DNA of 64,000 nt from Stenopsyche tienmushanensis (Eukaryota > Arthropoda > Insecta > Trichoptera > Stenopsychidae): assembly GCA_008973525.1 (NCBI GenBank), contig WACJ01000516.1, positions 1,054,001 through 1,118,000 of the forward strand, written 5' to 3'. Position numbers and translations under genes: made by a program. The notes below the pieces were generated by a model. The model had not been told where the DNA came from. It did not search any database and saw only the letters and a list, made by a program, of their open reading frames with translations. The stretch's first letter is position 1. The number at the start of each line of letters is the position of its first letter. Of the stretch, positions 14,001 through 22,516 are shown in pieces.

Positions 14001-15975
14001 TGTTGTTAAAAAGAACTCTGTAATATAAATAAAAAATCATTTTTAACAGTCTTCATATGAGATTAATGATTATTTAGATATAATTTTAATTTATCTAAAT
14101 ATGTATATTTTTTTATAATGCACATAATCTATAATGCTATTTTATTTTCATCAAGCCATTATTTATTTTTAGATCATACTAGGTTGAGTGTATGGGTTCT
14201 TGATGGAGATCCTGGTCATACAAATTTGTTAAGATTTGCTTTAAATGAAAAAACATTCCCACATACACTTATTATTCTCACTGTGGCTATGACTACGCCA
14301 TGGGGCCTTTTAGACCAATTACAAAGTTGGGCTTCAATTTTAGGAGACCATTTAGATAAATTACCTATCAGTAATGGTAAGTATTTAGCATTTACTTTAC
14401 ATTTATAATTACTGTGACATACATATGAAATCAGCCAAATGAAAGAATTATTTCATTTCAAACGAAAAATGATTTAGAAGCTATAACTTGTTTTAATTCT
14501 TGTTATGTTGAATTCAGTTTTAATTTGTTATTGGCCTAGAAATAACATATTTTGGGTTATTTCTTAATTTCTTAGATCAACGACAGGAAGCCAGACATAA
14601 ATGCATCAAATCTTGGCAACAGTATACAGAACCTGGTGATGAAATGGAACAGGCTGGCTCTCCAATGAAGAGATCTTCGAGAAACTTAAACGATGAAATA
14701 GAATTGAATGGTGATAATGATGATGGAATGCCTTTACCTGAATCTGTTCTTACAACAAATTTAGGCCTAGATATTGTGGTTGTAGTAACTAAGGTATAAA
14801 TTTGTCAATGGTCACGACCATTCCGCATGCGGATCTCGTTTTCAAAATTTCACTTTTATTTGCAATTTATTTCTTGTTAATACAATTGTAGACCGATTAT
14901 ATGACGACACTAGAAAAGGAACATGATTATAGAGATGAACATTTCGATTTCATGCAACAGTGGATCAGACGCTTTTGTCTTCAATATGGTGCGGCATTAT
15001 TTTATACAAGCGCTAAAGAAGACAAAAATTGTGATCTTTTATATAAATATCTTACACACAAGATTTATGGTTTACCATTTAGAACACCGGCGCTAGTGGT
15101 AGAAAAAGATGCTGTTCTAATGTTCGTATAAATATTTTAGTGAAAAATCGCAATTAAAAGGAGATAAACGCAAATTAAGTCGTATTTATTATAAAAATTA
15201 TATTTCAGTCCAGCTGGCTGGGATACTCTTAAGAAGATTAGTATTCTATATGAAAATATGCATACATGTAAACCCGAAGATTATTATAGAGACATTATTG
15301 CTCAACCTGCAACAAGAAAGGTGATAAACCTTTGTGTTTGATATGTATATAAAATATGAATTGATTTCAAGCTTTAATTATCATTTTAATCGAATTCATA
15401 CAGAGTGGTTCAAGTCGAGAAGCAGAAATTCATGCAGAAGACGAACAAACGTTCTTGCAAAGGCAATTAGGCGCTTTGCAAGGAAGTGGCGGATTAGCTC
15501 CAGGTGGTCCAGTCGTAGGTGGCGGATCTCCGCATGTTCCTCGTGGAGAATCTCCACTTCGATCATCGGGCCGTCAACCTGGACAAATAAATTCACAAAG
15601 TTCTCCGAAAAAGGTTTGTTTCCGCTGTACTGAAATTACAATATTTTTGTATTATGTAAAATTAATGTCAGTTTGCTTACATATGTTTCTTTTGCACAGC
15701 TTGACGGAAGTAAAATGGCAGTGGGATCAACTAGCACGCTTGGAGGCGAAGGAGTCCTCGCTAACTTCTTCAATTCTCTTTTGTATAAAAAAACTGGATC
15801 ACCAGGCGTTACAATCGGTCCTGGTTCACCTCGATCACCGGCTGCCCCTGATGCACCGTTATCTCCGACGCCTCCAGATAAAGCCGCTGTTAGGTCAGAT
15901 GCTGCTGCAGAATTAGATCGTCTAACGAGGGGCAAAAAACTTCCATCTATTGACCTTAATGCTTCTGATTGTTGA
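5042..15975 (+). CDS. Dlic: Dynein light intermediate chain (cytoplasmic dynein 1)
   Basis: Coding exons: 5042-5106, 12490-12680, 14173-14376, 14576-14793, 14892-15121, 15209-15320, 15404-15613 and 15700-15975. They sum to 1506 nt (501 residues plus TGA), close to the roughly 490 residues of insect homologues. The protein is the dynein subunit that binds the heavy chain through an N-terminal Ras-like domain and hooks cargo adaptors through its C-terminal tail. Seen here: a Pro/Ala-rich start, the P-loop GDNESGKT at residues 47-54, the conserved block [31 protein letters not shown] in exon 3, and DAVLIPAGWD across exons 5-6. A Gly/Ser/Pro-rich tail contains the adaptor-binding helix [11 protein letters not shown] at about 428-438, the hallmark of light intermediate chains. 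The exon 5 donor (GTTCGT) is weak but is the only one that keeps frame. Intron 1 (7383 bp) is filled with transposon relics. Identification is firm. Confidence 0.95.
5107..5640. other. GC-rich start of Dlic intron 1
   Basis: The first 350-400 bp of the intron keep a higher GC and CpG content than the rest of the intron, as expected for the downstream part of a promoter-associated CpG-rich region. Short open frames on both strands (5204-5515 minus, 5247-5636 plus) look like chance products of the base composition. Confidence 0.35.
6620..6930 (-). mobile_element. mariner transposase relic (N-terminal region)
   Basis: The minus strand reads [15 protein letters not shown], then after a frameshift [11 protein letters not shown] and [20 protein letters not shown]. 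This is the helix-turn-helix and linker region of mariner transposases (family pattern: CQRWFxKFRSGDF ... DALKALIEEDPRQT). It is broken by a frameshift and lacks the catalytic domain, so it is a dead fragment in Dlic intron 1. Confidence 0.6.
6971..8231 (-). mobile_element. piggyBac-like element, degenerate copy A
   Basis: The outer end at 8231 reads, on the minus strand, TTAACCCTTATAGC followed by a GGCCAC/GTGGCC palindrome; TTAA is the piggyBac target. Inside, the minus strand encodes [16 protein letters not shown], matching the GYHLFTDNFYTS block of piggyBac transposases, with further fragments towards 7100. The region 7016-7340 is homologous, in reverse, to 53000-53342 (copy B). The left end is decayed. 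Frameshifts and stops make it inactive. Confidence 0.6.
8232..9260. other. AT-rich intronic DNA, nothing recognised
   Basis: Part of Dlic intron 1. A 91-codon plus-strand frame at 8883-9158 has no recognisable motif and biased composition; it is not supported as a gene. Confidence 0.4.
9265..9360. repeat. Unclassified repeat, second copy at 62610-62700
   Basis: The segment with GCATGCACCATGCCGCCTC and TAACATAAAGCAACCA is matched in reverse complement near 62635-62690 (TAACATAAAGCAACCAC, CACCGCCTCTACA). Family unknown. A Helitron abuts it on the right. Confidence 0.4.
9361..9676 (-). mobile_element. Non-autonomous Helitron, intronic
   Basis: Read on the minus strand, it ends at 9362 with GGCATTGCAACGC, a short stem, then CTAG followed by host T, the Helitron 3' rule. 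Its 5' side near 9672 starts TCTGATATATAAAAATGAG. Inside, a unit containing GCGCTGCCATAC and GATTGCGATAAAACTT occurs twice in tandem (about 9410-9560 and 9560-9670), each with its own TATATAAAAAT start. No coding capacity. Confidence 0.65.
9690..10830. other. AT-rich intronic DNA, nothing recognised
   Basis: Remaining part of Dlic intron 1 with no reading frame, terminal repeat or RNA motif that I could identify. Confidence 0.4.
10837..11336 (-). mobile_element. RTE-like LINE reverse-transcriptase fragment
   Basis: The minus strand reads [20 protein letters not shown] (finger/palm region, matching FxKAYDSIxRxxLW), then in shifted frames [15 protein letters not shown] and [13 protein letters not shown]-like pieces. 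These are reverse-transcriptase blocks of a non-LTR retrotransposon, probably of the RTE or a related clade. Several frameshifts are present; the catalytic YADD block is lost. Confidence 0.6.
11337..12489. other. 3' part of Dlic intron 1
   Basis: AT-rich. It holds a repeat at 11820-11940 that is matched in reverse by 55812-55975; the remainder shows nothing recognisable before the exon 2 acceptor. Confidence 0.4.
11820..11940. repeat. Unclassified repeat, second copy at 55812-55975
   Basis: Shares GAGGTGG...AAGCAATCCCTTTTATGGGATCATT and a downstream TGATCGCCAACCACAT / ACCCAAGATTATT part with the reverse complement of 55812-55975. Family not identified; a short DNA element or SINE are both possible. 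Confidence 0.45.
12789..13563 (-). mobile_element. mariner-like element in Dlic intron 2
   Basis: Long inverted ends: 12789-12844 (GTGATATAAAAAATACAAAT...) and 13506-13562 in reverse, sharing the CTACATAGTTCCTT / GTAGAAAAATAAGAT core. The minus strand near 12845-12960 reads [18 protein letters not shown] and [10 protein letters not shown], the C-terminal end of mariner transposases (phlFxxLKexLxGxxF). It is interrupted by a LINE tail at 13018-13207. A second partial copy lies at 57040-57273. Confidence 0.55.
13018..13207 (-). mobile_element. 5'-truncated LINE insertion with 11-bp target duplication
   Basis: A 190-bp insert flanked by identical TTAGCATCATC at 13007-13017 and 13208-13218. On the minus strand it reads [16 protein letters not shown], the C-terminal end seen in RTE-like LINE ORF2 proteins, and finishes in an A-rich GAAAAGAAAGAA tail. 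It is nested inside the mariner-like element. Confidence 0.65.
13561..13955 (-). mobile_element. Non-autonomous Helitron with tandem 5' units
   Basis: On the minus strand the 3' end is TGTGGCGGCAATGCGCTGG then GTATCGGCTAG followed by host T at 13560. The other side carries two or three tandem units (about 13620-13790 and 13790-13950), each with GCGCTGCCATAC or its variant, GATTGCGATAAAACTT and a TCTAATATATA-type start. It is inserted at the edge of the mariner-like element. Confidence 0.6.
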
Positions 15976-18480
15976 TTTTTTGTATAAAACATTTGCTATT
16001 GCCACATTTGTCAGCGTACTATCCAAAACAATTATAGTCTGTTAATTGACTTTCTTTACAGGTGAAAATTTTGGAATTTGCTGTAACTAATCTCGCAAAT
16101 ATAAAATTTAATTAAACCTTTGTTGTTTAGAAAAAAAACATCCTGATGGATTATAGCATATCATTCTGAAGTTTTTAAATTAAAAATAGTTACTAATATT
16201 GTGATTCTTTGATTATTGATGAACTGATTATAATTTATTTTTTTTACTTTTCTAATTTGCCATACTTATGTTTTTACATTTATTGAAATCTGATAAATTC
16301 ATTCTTCTTAACGCTGTCAGATCTTCGAACGTAACGATCGCTGCATTGATAGAATCGCATTTGCACAATATTTATATTAACGGAGCCGACGGTCTTGATA
16401 ATTTCTTCACTCTGCTTTCAAAGCAGCTGATGAGATTCACTTGTGTTGGGGGTTTTGTGAGTGATCTTCCGTGAAGACGTGTGAAAAATGTGCAATGCAT
16501 CCCCGTACAAGACAAAAAATGATGCACAACAAGTCACTTTTTGTACAAACATTGATAAATCACATCTCTAGAGTAAGGTAATTGTAAAATGTAATCTTGT
16601 CATGCATAAGCTTAATTTCGATATCTTTTATTAATTCTAGAGGCAGATACATGAAAATTCATTTACAATCGCTATAAGATATATTTAACCAATATTAAAA
16701 ACCTTAATTTACCTTTGTGGTATATTTTTAAGATGTAGTTATTCTAATAATTTATTGAGATTCTCCGAAACATTTGCAGAGTATATTGTGATACTCTCGT
16801 TTAATGTTATTTTTATGTGCAGTAAAGTGTTTTTCGATTTTCCAATTTTTATGTGCTTTTTATTATTTCCGTTGACGTTATTTTATTATTATAGTTTTTT
16901 CTTTTCGCTTTTCTTGAGACATAAAATATGAATTTATAAGAAACAAATATTTTGGAATTGGAACATGTATTTTATGGTAATTTATCAAAAATATTTGCTG
17001 AAAGATGCAAATTGTTTCGCTTAAGATATAATATTGATTCTCACTTGAATTGAGATTTGAAAAAAAGTAAACGAGTTTATTGGCAATGCCAAGAATATTG
17101 TAAAAAATTGAAAATACTTGTTTCCTCAGCAATTAAACAGCGTAATAACAAGACCTCAGCGAAATATAAGAATAAAACCTTGGCAATTAAAGCACTTATT
17201 ATTTTTTATAGCTTTTTTCAATATGAAAGAGCATATTTTGTCACACCAGAGCTAATTAAAACCACAGGTATTTAATAAATATAATACGTTGATAGAGATT
17301 TCTAAATAACACCTTCATAGCACATTAATGTATTTGATCTGCTTCATACATTAAGCAACAACAAAAATCTCCCATTGAGAAGAATTAATATACTTGATAT
17401 ACCGTCAAATAAAAATGTTTATATTGATTGCCTCGTTCAATTCATGAATTTCTTATTAGATAAAAAAGTAGATAGCACTCAAGTCTAAAACACACTGTAT
17501 TCATGCGCAGCTATCATTAAAAACCCAAGAGAATTGTCAATATGTGAATTTTTATAAGAAAAAGTAAAAAGATTTAAAAAGCTTTTTATGTTGTCGAATT
17601 ATTGATGGTATGTTTTAATTAACGAAAATGCAAGATGTAAGATATGTGTGAAAAATTATTTAAATAATTTTGTATGGCAATTATGGTTGAATTATATTTT
17701 ATTTTTGAAATAAGAGTTGATACAGATTTTTTAAAGTATAGAGTATTTATTGTTAATTATAAGTAAAAATATCAAGATGCTGTCATTAAAAAAAAGTATT
17801 AATGAATATCCAACTATTTTTGATGCCATGGGTAAAATTAAATTCAAAAATTAAGTTAAGGCTTTGTGATTAGCTTTTAACTGGTGGCTTAGATTTGTTA
17901 AAAAAATATTTAGTATTTATTGAATCAATTATTTGAATAAAGCTTATAAAAAGGTGTAAAGGCAAACTTCTATTAATTTTCATCGTATTAACCCATTATC
18001 GTTTGAATATTTTGTTACTTAAATCTCATTTTCATCAACGAGTATAATTACGAAATGTATATTTATTATCGAAAGAGATATTCTAATCCAACCGCCTATT
18101 AGGTCAACTAGTGAACGCTACATCACATTGTTAATTTTCTATCGCTGCTTAATTTTAGAGAAAATGAATAATCAATGTAATTTATTGATAGTTCTAATAT
18201 TGTTGGGATCTTTAAATCTGTGATCCATTTTTGTTTACAATGTAATTTTATATGTGTTTTAATAACTTACACAAAATAGAGACAATATGCTATTGAATAT
18301 TTGGCTTATCCTTAATGAAGAAATTACGCAATCATAATACTTGAAACAGTCATTTGTAAAATATATGAATCTGCTAATTTGTAATTACTGAACTGCTGAA
18401 TTTTTATTAAATTGTGATAAATTATTTAGATTTTACTTTCTTATCCTGATTAAAAATTGCAGGTAATAATTTATGATAAA
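15976..18480. other. Dlic 3' flank, no further gene seen
   Basis: AT-rich. A poly(A) signal variant ATTAAA at 16111-16116 followed by a TTTGTTGTTT stretch could end the Dlic transcript. Short frames at 16268-16474 and 17057-17275 have no recognisable motif and are best taken as UTR or chance. Confidence 0.4.
16111..16116 (+). terminator. Possible Dlic polyadenylation signal
   Basis: ATTAAA lies 136 bp after the Dlic stop codon and is followed within 10 bp by a T/G-rich stretch. This is the nearest signal-like hexamer; no transcript evidence is available here. Confidence 0.3.
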
Positions 18481-18487
18481 CAACAGT

Positions 18488-18800
18488 AGACTCTCGATTA
18501 TCCAGGCTAATGCTGGGAAAGAAGAACACGGATAATCCAAATCGTCAAATTTTTACTTAGTAATATCATATTTACTATAGTTTTTGAAGATTTTTTAAAC
18601 AAATATCTAATATCACTTCCAATTTTTCTTAAAGCTATATAATTATATTCAAATCCTCTTTGTTCAGCGTAATCTAACAATGTTTCAACATAATTCAATG
18701 CCGTTTTATGACAAATGTAATCACTGGTATCTTCTTTCCTTGTAGTGTCATTCTCATTTTCTTCCTCTTGAGAAACAATATCAAACATTCAAAACCTGCA
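18488..18800 (-). mobile_element. Tigger/pogo relic
   Basis: Left end CAGTAGACTCTCGATTATCC is a typical pogo/Tigger terminus. The minus strand encodes a frame of about 70 residues with TALNYVETLLDYAEQRG, resembling the C-terminal helix of Tigger transposases. The right end was not found. A solo palindromic end of the same kind lies at 41760-41830. Confidence 0.45.
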
Positions 18801-18984
18801 TAATTTAAATCATAATAATTTCGTATAACTTGCTTCATTCTCTTCAGGATGCATTAAATATGTTTCTATGCCAGGAAGAATCTTTCTCCATGATCGAACA
18901 AGTGTTTCTAGTTTTACTTTTGACCGAGATTGTGTTATTCTATCGTCGGTCGTCGAATAGCTTTGGCTGCGGGAAGACGTACTT

Positions 18985-19820
18985 CCCGTGGTCAGACGAA
19001 TTTGATAAAAAAATTACTAATAACTCTATTTGTTTAATATTTAAAAAAATTAAGGCGAAAGAATTTTATTTATTTAAGAAAAGATAAAAACAATTCAAAA
19101 ATAGATAAATAAAACACTAAAAAATTCAAATATTATTTTGAAAATATGCCCGAAGTAGCATTAAAGCATCGAGTGTTTCGTAATTCAGTCTGGCAATTTG
19201 CTGCTGAAAATGCACGCTCAGCCTCCAAACTCGTTGGAGGTATCGTCATCAGATATTTAAATGCTAGTTCGAGTTGATGACCGATATTTTCGTATAACAA
19301 CTTCAATGTGTCTGATAAAATTCCTTTCTGCTGAGACACTCGCAAAATTCCCGATTTCCCGACAAATTATTTATTTCCGTCGCTGCAGATGAATACTTAT
19401 ATACTATAATACTTGGATGTGATTCGTAATTATATTACGGAGGAATACAAAAATTCTGAGCTCCATATCTATTATATTTCATATCAATATTCCCATTATT
19501 AGAGTTGAGGTGTAGTAAATACATCATCCGTAGGGAAAGGTTAATATAACAATTTGAAAAACATATGTGTTGTATATATGTATACATAGATTTGACAGTT
19601 TAATGCCCAAGGCATCGCTTAAGCTCGCCAATTAATAGTTACGCCACTGTTTCCAAGCGTCCAGATTTCGGCGGGAATGTTTCGATTTAGTAGCTTTCAT
19701 CATGCTGGTGAGGTGTACGATTTCTGCTAGATAAAAATTTAATCACGAGTTGTTCGGGACTACGATTACTAGTCCCGGAGTACCTAAAATTGGTAGGGAT
19801 ACCGGGATTGGATTCCCTAG
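18985..19820 (-). mobile_element. hAT element, degenerate copy 1
   Basis: The minus strand reads ELAFKYLMTIPPTSLEAERA followed by FSAA, the hAT C-terminal dimerisation motif, at about 19300-19190. The non-coding side (19380-19820) is shared with 33655-34365, 55445-55810 and 63640-64000. The terminus at 19820 reads, reversed, CTAGGGAATCCAATCCCGG with subterminal GGGATT-type repeats. Frameshifts disrupt the coding part. Confidence 0.65.
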
Positions 19821-20477
19821 TGGCACTACTTACCTGAAGGAAAAAAATATTATCAAGCATAGAAATAATATTTCTTGCCTTATATATATATATTTATTTC
19901 CATTTAACATTCATGTTTCATGTGTTAATCTAGGATAGAAAATATTTTTTAAGTTTAATAGAAATTGCTATCTTATTGAAGCTAATATTTCAAGAATACC
20001 AAGGTTCAATCCGAAAAAAATAGTTATGTAACTATTGCCATCCATTTTAATATGCTTTTTTTAAAAATAGTTTAATGTTTTTTAAATTGTCACTAACCAT
20101 ACTTTTAAATTTGAACTTAAGATGAAGGGTGTAATCCGATTGAATAAAACGCTAACAACTTTTCACACCGCACCAAGACCTGGCAACACCATGCGCTTTT
20201 TACGCTTTGTTTACAGTTTTCACACCCAGTGTATACATCTACTCTTATTTTTATATGAAGAAAAAGAAGAAGAGTTTATACCGGGAGTCCATAGACACAA
20301 TAAATTATGGAAGACTATCGCTTTATTAACGGAGCAGCACGTTTATAAAGTCAGTTGGGGACAATGCCAGTTCAAATTAAATGGATCAAAGAAAACGTTT
20401 AAAAAAACTCTGCACCAACCCACAAATCCACACAAACCAAACACAAAATATATAAATTTCCTATAAGAATCATATTA

Positions 20478-20545
20478 GAAGTCGATCCCGAGACAATTTT
20501 AAATTGAAAAGTAGCTCCCAAGACAAAAAAGGTTGGACGCCCCTG
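20478..20545 (-). mobile_element. hAT terminal fragment
   Basis: Reverse-complemented, the segment begins CAGGGGCGTCCAACCTTTTT and continues with a TTGGGAGCTACTT motif, a standard hAT 5' end of the Charlie/Zaphod style. Only this end is present. Confidence 0.45.
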
Positions 20546-20559
20546 CTATAGTGTGTTGC

Positions 20560-21200
20560 CCACAGGTAGGCGTGTTTCAGGAGTTTTACACACCAGACAC
20601 GCCCACAATTGGGCATTGTTTATGAGAGTTTTAGTAATAGACACGCCCATTTGTGGGCGTGTCTAGCGTGTAAACATACGTAACCCCGCCCACAAATGGG
20701 CGTGGTCCAAGTGGGCGTATCCAGTTACGCGGCCCGTAAACTCATCAAAAACCACGCAAGGACACGCCCACTCGGACCACGCCCACAAAATGGCTGTTTG
20801 TGGGCGTGGTCAAAATGGGCGTGGCTCCACGGGCGCACAAAACTGGACACGCCCACTCGGACCACGCCCACAAATAGGCATTTTTTGTGGGCGTGGTCCA
20901 AGTGGGCGTGTCCTTGCGGGGCACACAACTGGACACGCCCACTCGGACCACGCCCACAAAATGGCAATTTGTGGGCGTGGTCAAAATGGGCGTGTCCTCG
21001 CAACGGGAGTTCGCTAATTGTTAACCCCTAGACACGCCCATTTGTGGGCGTGGTCAAAATGGGCGTGTCTTTACGGGCTCGCGCACGTGGATACACCCAC
21101 TTGGGCCACGCCCATTTGTAGGCGTGGTTCAGGAGTTTTACGCACTGGGCACGACCGTTTGTGGGCGTGGTTTTTGCAGGAACGCCTACCTGGTACACGC
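20560..21200. repeat. GC-rich tandem array of long hairpins
   Basis: GACACGCCCAC/GTGGGCGTGTC and CCACGCCCAC/GTGGGCGTGG recur throughout. Three consecutive units start at 20760, 20845 and 20931 (85-86 bp period). Each is a hairpin whose 30-nt left arm starts GGACACGCCCACTCGGACCA and whose right arm ends GGGCGTGTCC or a variant. Pairing is 29 of 30 for 20845-20874 with 20884-20913, and 27 of 30 for 20931-20960 with 20968-20997. Shorter perfect palindromes lie at 20639-20664 and about 21030-21070. All frames are open over much of it simply because of composition; it is not coding. Confidence 0.85.
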
Positions 21201-21323
21201 TCACTTTGACTGTGGACGAATTACTACGAGTCTGCTTATGTCATGTTCCCACTAGCATCTTACGAGAGCATCTAGAAAGTGAGGTTACAATATTTATGTA
21301 GGATTGAAAAATGCTTGTACCCG

Positions 21324-21900
21324 CTAGCTGGTACCCGACGCGTTGCTGCCACAGAAGAAATAGTTCTAAAAATACCATTTGAAAGAGTTATCTTGTTTAA
21401 TTAGCAATGATATAAATAATGACATTTTTTCCGATAATGAATACATTTATTGAAATTGAATGATATATAAAGAAAAAATATAAATCATTAAAAGCATAAA
21501 TTTTGTTCGCTTAATTGTTCTGCTAAGTGCTTTAGGGTAGACAATAGTTTTGGTTTTTCCGTCTTTAGCAAATACAAATAAATTTCTCGGCTGTCCAACG
21601 TGGATTTTCTAGATTCTTCCGCACACTTGAAGTGCCTTGTTGATGGTAATTGAGAATGCAAGTCCAACGGGGAGCTGCAGTCGTCTCTAATCAAATGGCA
21701 CGTCGGTGGGAATGAGCACATCTTCTCCTTTCGAATTGTCTTGATGATATTCGGCATCAGTTTCTTCATAATGAGTCTTGTTCCAATTTGTACGGTGGCA
21801 CAACAGGAAGATCCGACGAATTTAAAAACTCGATTGATTGACAACTTGATCTGCATTCATGGCGCTGTCAATCGATTTGTAGGTAACAGAATCGCTTGCA
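21324..21900 (-). mobile_element. Helitron helicase C-terminus and 3' end
   Basis: The minus strand, in two frames, reads GTRLIMKKLMPNIIK, then GEDVLIPTDVPFD, LAFSITINK, and GQPRNLFVFAKDGKTKTIVY. These match in order the last part of the Pif1-like helicase of Helitron Rep-helicases (NGTRL..., AFAMTINKAQGQS, HGQLYVACSRV..., DGKTKNIVY). Frameshifts and small deletions make it a pseudogene. The element then ends at 21324-21345 with GCAACGCGTCGGGTACCAG and CTAG, the Helitron 3' terminus. Confidence 0.7.
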
Positions 21901-22255
21901 ATTTGTTATTGTATTGTGTGGTTGATTGTATTGACGTCGGTGCTTTCTGCTGCCAAAATAGCATGTTCGCAAAGACATATTACACATACACGTACATATT
22001 AAAAAATAGCTAACAAAAATTCAGGCGTTTTTTTCATTTTTTATCGTCGATTAACAGCCTAAAATTCGTCACCAACGTCCCTTCCATAATCCAAATGTTT
22101 TTTCTATTGATATTCTTGCTGATGACAGGCAAAAGTTGAAATTTTTGTCTCGCTTTCTGTCGATTTTGTGAACAGTGTGAACAAAATGTAAAGTGTTGCC
22201 AGGTCTTGGTGCGGTGTGAAGTGTATGAGCGTTTTATAGCAATCGGATTACACCC

Positions 22256-22516
22256 GAAAGTACAGACTTTTTATAGGTTAAATAGAAAAAAATATAAAAT
22301 GATAATTTCGAAATGTTAAGTAAATAATTTAACAAACATTTTTATGTATTTTATTAAATACTGCATAAATAATTATTTTATTTTTGCAATGTAACAAATA
22401 TTCCTGAAGTACAATAAAAACCCTCGTTTTGTACAAATTATATGGTCTTAAAATAATGACTTAGGTTCACTAATCAACAAACAGCTTATTGAGGAGCCGT
22501 CAAGTTGACAGCGCAA
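22256..22516 (+). promoter_or_regulatory. lgd upstream region
   Basis: Only 261 bp separate the right end of the composite transposon from the lgd start codon. The last 40 bp become less AT-rich. No TATA box or other defined element is evident; the promoter must lie here or in the transposon. Confidence 0.35.

Larger units (their letters stand above)
20127..22255. mobile_element. Composite DNA element with 60-bp terminal inverted repeats
   Basis: The left end GGGTGTAATCCGATTG and, after TAAAACGCT, the block CACCGCACCAAGACCTGGCA recur in reverse at the right end (22190-22255). Both flanks carry GAA directly outside, a possible 3-bp target duplication. The GGG start and 3-bp duplication recall PIF/Harbinger. 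A plus-strand frame at 20122-20466 includes VYKVSWGQCQFKLNGSKKTF, which resembles the third helix of Myb/SANT-like proteins that accompany Harbinger transposases. No DDE transposase is visible. Nested inside are a hAT end, a hairpin array and a Helitron fragment. Confidence 0.5.

Noticed and set aside
15396..15992. Antisense and out-of-frame ORFs over Dlic exons 7-8
   Set aside because: Shadows of the Gly/Ser/Pro-rich coding exons; the sense frame gives the conserved adaptor-binding helix.
16268..16474. 68-codon ORF downstream of Dlic
   Set aside because: No splice connection, no recognisable domain, likely 3' UTR or chance.
20560..21200. CRISPR-like array
   Set aside because: Units are hairpins 85-86 bp apart with imperfect repeats and no unique spacers of constant length, in eukaryotic nuclear DNA.
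20696..21209. Overlapping open frames on both strands (up to 111 codons) with repeated GRGPSGRV / HAHFDHAHK peptides
   Set aside because: They are a by-product of the GC-rich hairpin array; all frames are open at once and mirror each other.
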